Assembly: GCA_951799425.1 (NCBI GenBank)
Contig: OX637394.1
Span: forward strand, 28,122,001 to 28,186,000
Direction: 5' to 3'
From: Ilex aquifolium
Taxonomy: Eukaryota; Streptophyta; Magnoliopsida; Aquifoliales; Aquifoliaceae
DNA: 64,000 bases
The position numbers and the translations under genes are program-made. Numbering within the stretch: position 1 is the first letter of the stretch; each line of letters starts with the position of its first letter. The notes beneath the pieces were generated by a model that did no database searches, was not told the origin of the DNA, and was given only the letters and a program-made list of their open reading frames with translations. Shown here piece by piece: positions 47,091 through 58,621 of this stretch.

Positions 47091-47690
47091 GGTCCTATGG
47101 AACCTTGATGACTTAGAGGTCGTGGAGGTAGATTAGACTCCGTTCGTGGCTGAGGTTCACATGGCCGACGCTTGACTCTACAAACAAGGAATAGGGCCAA
47201 TGAAGTTGCTAGACTAAGACAAGTATGGGAAGCCTAGGGAATTCGTGTTTCAAACCAACTTAAAGTCCACTGAGATTCACCAAGTGGAAGAAGAGGTACT
47301 TTGGCCCACTAATGTGTGGAGGCTGCACGACGTGGAAGAAACAGAGAACTGGTTTATTGAAGGAGCTCAGCGATGGTAAATGGAGGAAGTAGATCGTGAG
47401 GGCCCACGTTGCCAGGATATGAACTTACTTGGAAAAAGAGAGGGTTGCAGCATTACTAGCCGCAAGTAGACAACAAAACACCATCCACATGGTGGAATGT
47501 AAGGAGGAAGAGTCTAGATGATTCACCTCCCGAGAGTTCATCAAACTAGATGAAATCGATGCTACTCCTGCCAAACTCGACAACTTGGTCGAGTTTGAGG
47601 ATCCGTTGCTCAAAGTCAATCTTGGCGAGCTAAGGGAGGACCGTCTGACTTTTATTAGCAAACTGTTGGATCCGAATTTCTAAGCTCGAA
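47090..47690 (+). other. RT-A linker between protease and reverse transcriptase
   Basis: Broken coding sequence, with EEVLWPTNVWRLHDVEE-like and DNLVEFEDPLLKVNLGE pieces (about 47290 and 47590). No domain is assigned. Confidence 0.5.
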
Positions 47691-48480
47691 TTATACAGCT
47701 ACTGAGTGAATACCGTAATTGCTTTGCTAGGAGTTATGAAGAGATGTTAGGGCTAGATCTGGCTTTAGTGGAGCATCAGTTGCCAATCAAGGAAAGATAC
47801 AGGCCGATCAAATAGGCTCCAAGGTTGATGTCCTAAGAAGTAACCTTGTTGGTGAAGGAGGAGATTGACTGCCTCCTATAGGTCAAGTACATCCAGGTGG
47901 CATGACATGTATAATGGGTGTCCAACGTCGTGCCGGTTAAGAATAAGACTAGCAAGATTAGGGTTTACTTTTACTTCCGCTACTTAAACCTCGCAACTCC
48001 TAAAGATGAATATGTCATGCTGCTGGCCGATGAACTCATTGACGCGACAGCCATGAATATGATCATGTCATTCATGGACACTAACATAGGCTACCATCAG
48101 ATCTTCATTGCAGAGGAGGACCAACACAAAATTGATTTTCGATGTCCTAGGTCGATTGAGACATTCGAATGGAGGGTTATATTGTTTAGATTGAAGAATA
48201 TAAGGACCACATACTAGAGATCTATGAACACTATCTTTCACGACATGATCAATTTGTAGAGGTATACACTGACGACATCATAGTCAAGGCTTAAAACATA
48301 AAGAGGCACCTTAACGATCTGAGGTCGGCCTTTGAGAGGATGTGTGTTCACTAGTCGAAAATGAACCCACTGAAGTGCACCTTTAGGGTCACAGCGGGGA
48401 ACTTTCTTGGATTCTTGGTACACAAGAAAGGAATTGAAATAGAAAAAAACAAGGCAAATACTATCATAGAAAGATGGAGC
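47690..48480 (+). pseudogene. RT-A reverse transcriptase
   Basis: SNVVPVKNKTSKIRVYFYFR, SFMDTNIGYHQIFIAEEDQ, DFRCPRSIETFEWRVI (47918-48190) and, past stops, the active-site region YTDDI (about 48265-48279), where the usual residue 2 Val/Ile has become Thr. Stops at 48215 and nearby and frame changes make it inactive. It is related to, but clearly distinct from, the RT-C enzyme. Confidence 0.88.
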
Positions 48481-48589
48481 TCTAGCGCCTGATTGTTCAA
48501 GTTAATTTCCTTCCGAGATTCATCACCAACTGTGCCAAGAAAATACATGCATTATCGCCGTTCTTGAAACTAAAGGGTTTAGAAGACTT

Positions 48590-48960
48590 CAGATGAGAAG
48601 TGCAGCATCAGGAAACTTTCTGCCATATCAAGGAGTATTTGGCGAATCCACTAGTTCTTATGCCACCTATCAAGGGAAGATCACTGCTATTGTACCATGA
48701 GTCCATTGGATGTTTGCTGGCCCAAAATAATAATACAGGCAAGGATCAAGCCATTTATTATTTAAGTAAAATTTTAACTTCGGTCGAGGAGCGTTATAAG
48801 TCAATCGAGAAACTTTGTTTAGCATTGTACTTTGCACTACAAAAGTTAAGAATTTATATAATTTCAGTTGCTGTGTATGTTATTGGGTAAACTAATGTAA
48901 TTAAGTACATGCTAACCAGACCGATTATGAGGGGTCAAATTGGCAAGTGGGTCTTAGCCT
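48590..48960 (+). pseudogene. RT-A first RNase H domain
   Basis: LYHESIGCLLAQNNNTGKDQ, AIYYLSKILTSVEERYKSIE and LCLALYFALQKLR in the frame 48600-48890 match the conventional gypsy RNase H. The domain is interrupted by a TAA at 48888. Confidence 0.82.
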
Positions 48961-49099
48961 TAATGGAATTTTCACTCCAATACTTACCGTGACGCGCGGT
49001 GAAAGGCCAAGCATTGGTCGACTTCTTAGCAGACCATCATTGTGTGGAAGTAGAACAAGAACCAAGGGAATCACTTAGTTTGCTAGGAGTACCCATGGT

Positions 49100-49430
49100 G
49101 TAATTAACGCCATGAAAATTAAAGTTCGATGGGTCACGGATGCGCGAATCTATAGGGGTCGGGGTGATCATAGAATCAACCCAGGGTTGTGAAACCCAAC
49201 TGTCATTTAATCTAGTTTGAATGCACTAATAACCAGACCAAATAAGAGTCATTGATCATTGGGCTCGAGATTTTGTTGGGAATAGGAGCATCGACTATCA
49301 AGGTGATCAGTGACTCCTAACTAGTTATTAACCAAATTGTAGGCAGCTTCCAATGCAAAAGCTGGGAGCTATGCCCATTCCACTCCATTGCAATGTCATT
49401 GTTGAAAAATTTTGATGATGGAATGTTGTG
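49100..49430 (+). pseudogene. RT-A second (archaeal-type) RNase H
   Basis: LKFDGSRMRE, GVGVIIESTQGCETQLSFNL and, in other frames, segments for a VISDSQLVINQI-like tract and SWELCPFHSIAMSL-like tract (49300-49400). The first Asp in FDGS is kept, which RT-C has in a DWS context. The NNQAEYEAL-equivalent is destroyed. Confidence 0.75.
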
Positions 49431-49689
49431 ATCGGTCCTAAGGGAGATGAATGGCTGAGTTAACAACTTGGTCTAACTGGGATCGAGTCTAAGGATTCCT
49501 CGAGGGATAGACGAACAACTAATCAGGGTTCAAAGGAAAGTCTTGCCATCCATAAAAGCTAGAGGGATGGACTTTAAGGAGTTATTGGTGGAAGTAGAAG
49601 AGGGAGATTGAAGGTTCGACATCATGCAGTTTCTAAGATATCAAAATGGGGATGTAGAGTAGGCCGTCAGATGGCGGACCGCTAATTAT

Positions 49690-50830
49690 ATACTCATGGA
49701 TTGGGAACTGTATAAGAAGGAAATACATGATGACTTATTGTTAAGATACATTGGCAAAGAAGAGGTCATTTTGGTAATGGTCAAGAGCCACAAAGGCATA
49801 TGTGGTGCTCATCAGGCCAACATCAAGATGTGGTGGCCAATCAAAAGATATGACTATTACTGGTCAAGTATCTTGAAGGACTACATTGAATATGCAAGGG
49901 GTTGTCAAGCATGCCCGCACCATGGGCCTATCTAGAGAACGCCGACAATAGAAATAAAGTCCATAATAAAGTCATGGCCATTTAAGGCCTGTGCTATGGA
50001 TTTAATAGGAAAGATCTTTCCCTTATCCACTAGACAACATTCTTTTATCATTTTGGCCACCGACTATTATACAAAGTGGGTAGAAGCCATTCCAATGAGA
50101 ACGGTCAATCATACCGATATCATACAAATGATAAAGGAGAACATAGTGCACCGATTTGGGCTTCCCCAACACATAATGGCCGACCAGGGAACAATCTTTA
50201 CGGGAAACGAAGTCAAATGATTTACAGAGGAGTATGGTTTTGACGTGACCCACTCAACCCTGTACTACATGCAAGGGAGTGACAAGTAGAGTCTACCAAC
50301 AAGGTAATAAAGGGAATCATTGCAAAAATGGTGGAAGATAACCAAAGGGGATGGCATAATAAACTATCGAAAGCACTATGGATATACAGAACGTCCAAAT
50401 GGTCTAGCACCGAAATTACACCATTCAAGTTAACATATGGGCACAAAGTAGTCTTGTCTATATAGATTACTATGAATTTGTTGCGAGTGACTTTCCAACG
50501 TAGGTTAAGTCCAGCTGAATAAAATGAAGCCATGATGATCGAGCTTGAAGACTTAGATAAAGTGCGACTGGGTGCTTCAGATTGCATCAAAGTACAAAAG
50601 CTAAAAGCTGTCAAGGCGTATAATAGAAGGGTCAAAAGCAAGACGTTCAACATAAGCGACTTAGTCTAGAAACTAAGGTTGCCTTTGGGACTTAACGATT
50701 CAAGGGCTGCCAAATGGTTAGCTAATTGGGAAGAACCATTTGAAGTCTTCGAAGTCAAAAGGGTGACGTTTACCACTTAAGAGACTTGGATGGAGAGCAC
50801 CACCATTGATCCATCAATGGACAGCTCTTA
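49690..50830 (+). pseudogene. RT-A integrase
   Basis: The zinc-binding HHCC module is visible (KSHKGICGAHQAN and ARGCQACPHHG, 49786-49925). The core has MDLIGKIF (Asp at 49999), IILATDYYTKWVEAIPM and IMADQGTIFTGNEVK (Asp at 50182); the Glu region follows in VESTNKVIKGIIAKM after a frame change near 50275. A C-terminal FEVKRVTF region follows. Stops at 49933, 50218 and beyond inactivate it. Confidence 0.88.
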
Positions 50831-50879
50831 AAGGCCTACATACCGACAATCTGGGAGGCTATTGAATGCAAGCGAGACC

Positions 50880-51950
50880 TTTAAAGCAAAAGGTCACGGC
50901 CAGTGACCTAGGGCAGGCTGGCGACCAATATGGAGATCATTCTACCATCTAACAGTTGAAAAAATGCAACAAAAAAGATGGAAATAATGAATAAAAATAT
51001 AAGTTTTATTCATAAAATTTTGTACAATTTCAGTGAATACAATTTGTAAAATACGTGTAAAACAAAGTGCTGCATAAGAATTGCGTTAGAGTAGCTTACT
51101 TCTGGAAGCTTGTCGTCTTGAGTTTGAAGATGACAACTTGCATGGTGGAGACAAAGAAAAGAGCATAAGTGAAGGAGAAAGCTTGGTTGCTAGAGGCAAA
51201 GTATAGATCTCTCACACAAAAATCTCCTAGTCAGAGACTCCTCGAACTTACAAACTTTCCTTAGTATCCGCTTCCTTTTTTCACAAGGATGTTGAGGAAA
51301 GTCATCTTAAGTCCAATATAAAGATCAAAGGAATAAGACAGACCATAGCCGCCAAATGTACTAAGAGCCAAATGTAATATCTCCTTCCAAATTCAACAAG
51401 TGTATGATGTCAACCCATGTTGCCTTACCCCTACAAAATGAGCTAAGGATAGAGGCAAAAAGAGGTATTCATCCAAAGGAACAACGTGAAATAAGTTGGT
51501 AAAGCTAGCTGCGGATATGAAGGGGAAAATACAGAATAAAGGCTTTGGTTAAGACCGAAGGAGGAAAGAGGTTGGGGACTAACAAAGTCATCATTCAATT
51601 TTCTCTCTTCTAGGTTAGGAGGGTCAGAGAGAATAACAGTGTTGCACAAGGAAGAAGGCATTCTTGAAGATTTTGGCGTGCTCCAAAAGACTAAGTGCTT
51701 CATGAGTATTTATAGGCCATAGGAGATTTAAATGCTTTAATGGCCCTGTCTCGGAAACACTCAACATTTATAGCAGGTAAATGAGGAGAATGAAGCGTCA
51801 CTCTGAACGGTAGTCAAAGTGCCTGAATGCATGCACGTGGATCAAACGACAGAAATGTGATGTAAGTGAAAATTAATGTCATTCAGTTTGTAGTCATGTC
51901 AATCGTTACAAGAGAAATGAAAAGACAAATATAAATGAAGAAGTAAAGGA
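50880..51950. other. RT-A region between pol and the antisense gene
   Basis: No recognised domain. A minus-strand open frame (51443-51703) shows no family resemblance. This is probably untranslated DNA shared by the two convergent genes. Confidence 0.5.
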
Positions 51951-51959
51951 CAAAAAAGT

Positions 51960-54565
51960 CCATCTCTATTTTTTCATTTATCATCTCTCTTGGAACTATA
52001 AAAGATTGTAAAAATGAACTTCTAGTTGGTACAATGACCTATTTATGGCTTGTAATTCGACCACAACTGACTCGGCAGGGGCCGAGCCTACATCCATAAT
52101 GGCCTCTAGCTCAGCAATCTGGCAGTCAATCTTGGTCAACCTATGAGGAAGTGGGTCAAAGCGACTCGAACAGTTGGACTAGATTTGGATATGATGGTTC
52201 AAATTGACTAACCGCTCTTGTTGATCATGGATGATGGCGAGGCAATCTTGACACTTTTGATACAACGGCCCTGTTTCCTGAAGGAGGGTCGGGAGTTCAT
52301 CAGCTAGGAGGATCAACACTTAACGGTCTTCTTCAATAAAGAGAGGAAAAATGACGAGCAAGGACGGTCATTGATGTCCCACGATGTTCTTTGAACTCGC
52401 AATTCAGAATTAACCTTGATTGCTAAAAGAAGATGGGACTGGAGGAGAGGCGAGCCTTCAAAGAAACTAGGATAGAAAACAAGTCGGCTTCATGTGAAGG
52501 AAGAACAACTAAGGATGGAATAGCGGCCTTAGTTGGGGCCACAACCTCAGTCTCAGCGGCCTCAAGGGTATTTTGGCATGTTGGGGAGTCGAGAGGTTCT
52601 TGCCTAGGGGCTAGACCTTTTTCATTTTTAAGGTTCACAACTTCAACACTATCGGCCACATCAGTAGCCACATCATCGAAAGACGGGCCCCGACGAAACT
52701 AAACCAACTACGGCTATAGAAGGAATCGTAGAAATGGGAATGGTTGTTGGGTCGAGGGGCTCAAGGTTTCCAAAGATGGCATCTTGAGAGGGCCTTGCGC
52801 TGATCGAGAGGGTCGCAGAAGGAGGAGTGCCATCATGCTGGCGAACACAGTGCACAAGGGGAGCATCATCTTCAACATCTTATCCCTCATCAACTTAGGC
52901 ATGAGAAAAAGATATTGAGGGAGTTACAAAAGAACATCGCCACTTGTCCTTGCGACAGGGCTAAATTGGAGAAGTGAGAATAGTCGAGGAAGCTAGATTC
53001 GCAGAGGTCGCAAGATCAAAGTCAACTTTGCAAGGAGGAATAACAGCAGGATGGGAAGTCCTGATCGGGCCAACCCTAGGGGATGATTGAACTTGTGATT
53101 GAAATTTCATGTGGTTAAGAACAGTGGTCGTGTCATGATCAAACTATCGAGAAGTGTATCGTTTCCACCAAGCCCTAACAATCTTAAAAATATTGAATGA
53201 CTTGGTGAAAGAGGTTATTCGAAAGGAGTGGCGAGCAAGAGAGTAGAGACGACTGACTTCTCGAACATTCACATCAGTCGCATTAGGCCAATTGATGTAG
53301 TCAATATTGAGAATGCGGGCAAATGGATAAGGAATTTGTTGTACTAGGCTGACTTGGTAGGCGAAATGCTGAGGCGTGTAAACCTCGATGTCATAGTGAG
53401 CATTGGTGCCATGAGTTGGCCCTAGATTGTAATGCAAATCTCGAGGTTAAAGATAGGAAAACTAAGCATACTCCTAAGAAGTAGCGATGTCAGTAGGAAC
53501 TTCCCTAGGCTTATACAGGAACCATTTTGGACATCGGTTCCGGGCAAAAGGCATCCAAACGAACCGCGAGTCATTCAAGTTATACAAAGAATAAAAACAG
53601 TCAACGAAGAACTGTTCTCTAGAAGGGATCTTGGAAAATAGGAAGCCGTAAGAAAAAGAGGCGTTATTGGCAGGTGGGATAAAGAGCTTTGGGAAATAAG
53701 CACAAAGCCATAGCTGAAGCACATAGAGGGGACCAAAACTCTTTCGTATCTTTGATGCCACCCTCTCCTACATCCCGTGATAGAAATGAGCAAGCATGAC
53801 AGGAACAAGAGAAAAGGAAGCTCTCACGGCCAGGTAGACGGACATCGGAATATACTCCTTGGTCACTTTGTAGGACGAAGTGCAGAAAAAGAATTGTTTA
53901 AGCCAGTAAAGTAGGAACGAAATATGTTCTTGATTTGAAATTGGAGAGCCATCACGGCTGTGACAGGCCGCAATGAAAAAAGAATAGGTAGTGATTGACT
54001 TGTTATGCTCGTCCAGTGAAAATGTACAGCTTGCTTCATTATATGTAAGCAAAGCGTTAGCCTCGGCCCCGAATGGAGGAAAGCCGAGAAGAGCAGACAT
54101 ATCATAAATCATGGCGCACATTATGCCAAAATGAAAGTAAAAGACATTATTCGCCACAGACCAAAATAAGAAAGCGGCGCTTGTCAATGGACATCGTGAT
54201 AATGCTAAGCTCTATGATATCATAAATACCAAGGCAATGTCATAGAGTACCCTTTGCTTCCTTAACATGAGCAAACCATGATATCCAATCAGGGCTGGGG
54301 GCCTTCCATGCACAGACAAGGTTACTACTGAGCCAGTCTGTTCATTGGAGAGGCTCAAGGAAGCTGAAAGGCAAAGACATATAAGAGTCAGGGTAAATAT
54401 GCCGAACCTCGTCTAGAGGCACCTCTTTGAAGACTAACCCAAGGGCCATCTCTGATTAAGAAGAGTCAAAGAGTAAGTTAAAAGTACAAAGACTGTATTG
54501 AGTAGCTTATACTCGTGAAAGAGTTGCTTTAAGAGCAATAGTACGAGGAGCCTCCATTGAAGAAG
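51960..54565 (-). pseudogene. RT-A antisense plant-mobile-domain (PMD) gene
   Basis: Opposite to gag-pol, read from about 54445 leftwards: MALGLVFKEVPLDEVRHIYP, SPDWISWFAHVKEAKG (about 54300-54250), GIMCAMIYDMSALLGFPPFG (54130-54070), FGPLYVLQLWLCAYFPKLF (53735-53680), YNLGPTHGTNAHYDIEVYTP and QQIPYPFARILNIDYINWPN (53430-53290), FKIVRAWWKRY, then a low-complexity and coiled tail (52900-51980). This is the aminotransferase-like plant mobile domain known from host MAIN/MAIL proteins and many transposons. Frame changes occur every few hundred bases. The gene is an accessory cargo of the element. The function is unknown and it may have been tied to silencing interactions, as host PMD proteins are. 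Confidence 0.8.
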
Positions 54566-54830
54566 AAGAAGAAAAGGTCATAATAATGGCAAAGTAATAG
54601 GTTTGGGGACATATTACACAGGCGCAAAGAATGAGCTAAAACATTTTTTGTAAATCTGAAAAGACAAAGGATAAACCAAAAGACTACACTTAGAACTTTA
54701 GCCGCAATCCCTGAGCTTCACGGCCAATGGCGGTATAACAGCTAAGCAGGGAAAGTGTAGAGACAAAAGTTTAAATTCAAAGAGCCAAAACGACGCCCCG
54801 AATATGCAATATTTAGTCACATCATTTTTT

Positions 54831-54845
54831 TGGGGGGGGGGGGAA
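54831..54845 (+). other. RT-A polypurine tract (G12)
   Basis: Twelve G followed by AA, immediately before the 3' LTR start TGTTTACACC. This is the expected plus-strand primer, unusually a pure G run. Confidence 0.85.
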
Positions 54846-55553
54846 TGTTTACACCAAAAATAGCAAGATCAAAGGGTGATACGTGAAAGGGATCCAACGG
54901 TCATAAATGAGTCAGTGATAGTCCATGATTGACACAACGGTTAGAAGAGTAGGACTCTTAGAATCTCAGGAAACGAGAAAATGTGGTATCATGAGCCGCC
55001 AGTTAGAGACGGTTCAACGCAAATCCATTCATCTCGAGAGACAAGGCCATGATCATAGTAATGGCCAGAAAAGATGGGTCGACGGTTGAAGGTCATCTTT
55101 ATAAATAGTAAAGGCTAGACTATTGAGAAGGGATCCCACAATCAAATACACAAACTCTTCACATAGTCAGTCTATCTTATATTTATTTCTTGCTTCGGAG
55201 AAATTTTACTTTTCTTATAATCATCACTTCGTTGATCTTTTACTGCTTTCATTGAATGTTAAGTTCAGTACTCGTTTCAACTTCCAGATTCGGCTTCAGG
55301 TTACTTGTTACTTTTCATTCTTGCTGTTCTTTTTACGGTATAGTCTATTACGATTTTATTTGAAAATTATTTAAAGTCCTTGAATCATAAGGTATAGAAA
55401 AGAACTCAGAGGTAACCTTACGCGTCGCTGCAATCGCTTGAATAGTCACGATTTTAGAACCTCACACTAGTTCGAGTAGATAAAGTCGTACATATTTGGA
55501 TTTTAAGTCCAATTGAACTTTGACATGCCCACAATCTAAAAATACGCCAAATA
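54846..55553 (+). repeat. RT-A 3' LTR
   Basis: Collinear with the 5' LTR. The terminal CA has become TA (CGCCAAATA), then the target duplication GGAGG follows. Confidence 0.93.
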
Positions 55554-55558
55554 GGAGG

Positions 55559-55937
55559 GAGTAAGCTCTTTGACTCAGAAATAATCTGTTGTAGCAAGGG
55601 CAGTCAACTCACTTGACAAGAGAACTCAAACGTTATTGTCCTTCTTCACTCGGACGATATTATTGGATTGGATTGAACTTTCACCCATTGCCTAAGATTT
55701 CCAATTGCTTTTCTTTGGATCCACTATTAAGCATACTGCTCTTTAGGATGGATATATTCTTTTATGTCCTTTTGTTTCTCTGGATTGAGCCAATGGTCTT
55801 AGCCTCGTCTTCGATTAATCTCTTCCACATAATGGATAAAAATAATAATGTTATTACAATGAATTTTGAATCATTAACAATTCCATTTCGCGAAAAAATT
55901 AATTTCATTTATTTTTGTGTATTATCCTTTAAAGATA
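55559..55937. other. Spacer between RT-A and the MULE
   Basis: Short AT-rich stretch with one open frame (55613-55948, plus) that shows no recognisable domain. It is continuous with the DNA right of 63864 if the MULE is removed. Confidence 0.5.
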
Positions 55938-55946
55938 AAGTATATT

Positions 55947-56086
55947 GAGTAATGCTATTGAGATCTAAAAATCTGACATAAAATACTGACCTAATGACAT
56001 GGATGATGATATGGCCTTGCCATGTCATTAATTTTGCCAACTAAACATTTCTTCTTTGTTTTTTAATTTTTAATTAACCCTCATTC
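55947..56086. repeat. MULE left terminal repeat, first part
   Basis: 140 bp, continued at 58575-58621 after the solo LTR. It matches the reverse complement of 63669-63855 except for 4 bases in the whole repeat (two near the tip, one near 56020, one near 58583). Confidence 0.95.
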
Positions 56087-58569
56087 TGTGACACCCCAAA
56101 TTTCCGGGAGTCCAATAGTAACCGTTGACCACCCGTCAACCCGCGGAAATACCCGTGGATGTCACTCAACCTAACACCACGGTAGTAGCATCCCCTTAAC
56201 CGGGATCTTAACTCACAATTGTTAACCGGATTCGATTATTCATTTGGGTTCAACCAATATTCAATATACCATGATTTATACTCCATTATAGTCCATTTAC
56301 ATCATTGGAGGGAAGGAAAACGTAGATTGAAAATAGGGCGAAGTAGTGTGAAAATCTGAAAATTTTGAAGAGAGTACCGGTACCATACCGTACCGGTACA
56401 CAGTACCGGTACCCCTATGTACCGGTACCCGGTACCGGTACTGTCAACCCACTGGAAAGGGAGTACCGGTACATAGTACCGGTACCATACAGTACCGGTA
56501 CCCAGTACCGATACTCTCTGCCCAGTTTCGCCATTTTCAACCATTTTTCAATTCCATTTCATTCAAAACCTCTCCCAATTCATCAAATACATGTTTGACA
56601 AGGATTTCCATACAAAACATGGTTTGTACAAGTTCCATTACAATTGATTCTATATATTTACATATCAAAACGGAATTCTTACAAAAACTTTACAAAACAA
56701 CAATAAAAGCCACAAATCGGCTTTCTTCAACTTTGGGGCTCGAAATGGGAGCCGTCTGCCGGTGTGAACCCCGCACCTGAAATGTTTTTCCCACAAAGGG
56801 TGAGCCACGCTCAATAGGGTATCTCCTAATGAGGCTACTCCCCAACCTATATGCATATGAAATGTTCACATGCCACAAAACCACAATTCATAACATTCCA
56901 AGCAAGGAAATATATTCAATGATGGAATTTACAATGCCATGCTATGGAATGAGGTGAGACCCACTCATGCATATCAACCGAGCCCTTCCCGGCTCCTCTA
57001 CACATGCAAGTGCCAATGTGTACCAATCCGTCATTTATGTTGCACATCAAATGACCTTTCATTCTAGGGTCTTTATAGGGGTGGATGTTCATGGACTCAC
57101 ACCAAAGGTCACCCAACCTACACGGAATTTATGGACTTCCACCAACGGTTCCGCGTACACCGACACACTTTATGGACTCTTATACCAACGGAGTGCGTCT
57201 CCAATCACCGGGCCTCTCACCCGAGGGATTTTCTAGCCCTTCTTGCTACCCCAACCCTATCAACATATAAACCATGCTACTCGACTAGGTCATCGACCCA
57301 TATTACCCGAGTCCACTCGTCATCCACCACGCGTGGTGAAGACAAATAACCATGCACACACACCCACTAAATGCGATGTTCCCGTGCATATGCAATGTGA
57401 TGCTCCATTGCAACAATAATACAATGTTCGATATGGTATGAGTGACATATGAACATTTTCATCACAATTCACACACCTCATGGCAAAATCATATCATAAG
57501 CATATAATTTCCATACTTTCTTACAATGTCAATATATCACAAGCATGTATATATATCAACATTTAATCTTGATCAACACCCAAGTATGTCATCACATCAT
57601 CAATAAATAACACACTCCAATTTCAAGGTATAAAATAAACACATAGCATGCCCACACTTCACATAGCCCAAGAGTCACATTGGGTTAATTTCATATACTC
57701 TATCCTAGAAATTTCATTTAGAAACTTCTAATTACCAATTCAATTAGAATTGATTTCAACCCATTTCATCCAATATCACAACCATAGGCAAAATGACATA
57801 CATATATATATCTATATCTATTCATTTACCCATTTCACCTAAGCATTCTAGGTGTGGAATAAACCTTGGTAGGAGGGAACCCTACCTCTTGAAGCGTGGA
57901 GAACCACGTTGAGAAGCCTCCTAAACCCGATTCAAGCTCTAAGCCCTAGCTTCCAAAATCCCGTCCTTGGAATTTCGCCCAAACCCGACCTCCTTGGTAT
58001 GGTTTTGTAGCTCTTGGCGAGGAGAACAACTTTCTCTCTTAGCTCGAGTTGATTTGAGTTCCGTGGAGACGAGAATCTTAGAGAGAAGGTGGAGAAAAAC
58101 CCTAGCTTCCCTCTCTTGTTTTCACGTTGGAATCAGCTGAGCAAAATGGGGAGAAAATCTGATTTTCTCCCCTTTAAATACTCTTTAAATGCTTGGCCCA
58201 CAATGCGCCACACAGCCCTTATTTCCCGGGTCCGTTTTAACCCCGAAACGATTAATTTTCGCTCCGATTTAAGTTCAAAATATTTTTATTTTAACTTGCC
58301 GTCATTATCTCCCAAAATTTATAATTTTATTCTAAATTTTCGTTTTTGGGTCTCCCGAGGTCCGATCGCCTCGTAAAACGCGAAAAATCCGACTAACTCA
58401 GAATTCAATGAAATTTAACAGGCTAACTAAATTTCGCGAGACGAATCCAACGGTGATGTCCGTTTCGTCATCCGAGCTCTAGAAAAATTCAGGTTTACAA
58501 CCTGTACCATAGTGGCAAATTACCTTTTTGCCCTTTTTCACAAAAGTTCAAATTTTCTCGGGTTTTACA
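56087..58569 (-). mobile_element. Solo LTR 2 (2.5 kb) inside the MULE terminal repeat
   Basis: Plus-strand ends are TGTGACACCCCAAATTTCC and CTCGGGTTTTACA, i.e. the family of solo LTR 1 in reverse. CATTC flanks it at 56082-56086 and 58570-58574. Homology to solo LTR 1 is clear at both ends (for example the stretch with TCGTCATCCGAG near 58465 against CTCGGATGACGA near 21380). It lacks most of the tandem repeats of solo LTR 1 but has a palindrome array (56374-56514). Short ORFs in it are chance. Confidence 0.93.
56374..56514. repeat. Eight copies (plus one degenerate) of the palindrome GTACCGGTAC in solo LTR 2
   Basis: Starts at 56374, 56390, 56403, 56419, 56432, 56463, 56476 and 56492, with a degenerate GTACCGATAC at 56505. 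Spacing alternates 16, 13, 16, 13, then a 31-bp gap, then 13, 16, 13. The same 10-mer occurs five times in the RT-B LTR. The equivalent part of solo LTR 1 (about 23900-24050) has none. Confidence 0.95.
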
Positions 58570-58574
58570 CATTC

Positions 58575-58621
58575 TATACTCTCCTCCCCGTCTCTCCACT
58601 GTCCAACCATTCCAACGAGCA
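58575..58621. repeat. MULE left terminal repeat, second part
   Basis: 47 bp, TATACTCTCCTCCCCG through CCAACGAGCA, completing the 187-bp repeat. Confidence 0.93.

Larger units (their letters stand above)
29387..55553 (+). mobile_element. RT-A: full-length Ty3/gypsy Tat-type retrotransposon with nested insertions, dead
   Basis: LTRs of 709 and 708 bp, flanked by GGAGG at 29382-29386 and 55554-55558. After removing RT-B (30617 to about 34080) and the CACTA element (35350-46398), the order is LTR, gag, protease, reverse transcriptase, RNase H, second RNase H, integrase, antisense plant-mobile-domain gene, polypurine tract, LTR. Two RNase H domains and the extra antisense gene place it in the Tat clade. 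By eye the LTR pair differs at well over a tenth of positions, so the insertion is old; no distance was computed. Confidence 0.93.

Noticed and set aside
56302-56598. Frames coding Tyr/Arg/Val/Pro repeats such as GTGTVWYRY and YRYPYVPVPGTG
   Set aside because: Translation of the GTACCGGTAC palindrome array, open on both strands because of the repeat, not a protein gene.
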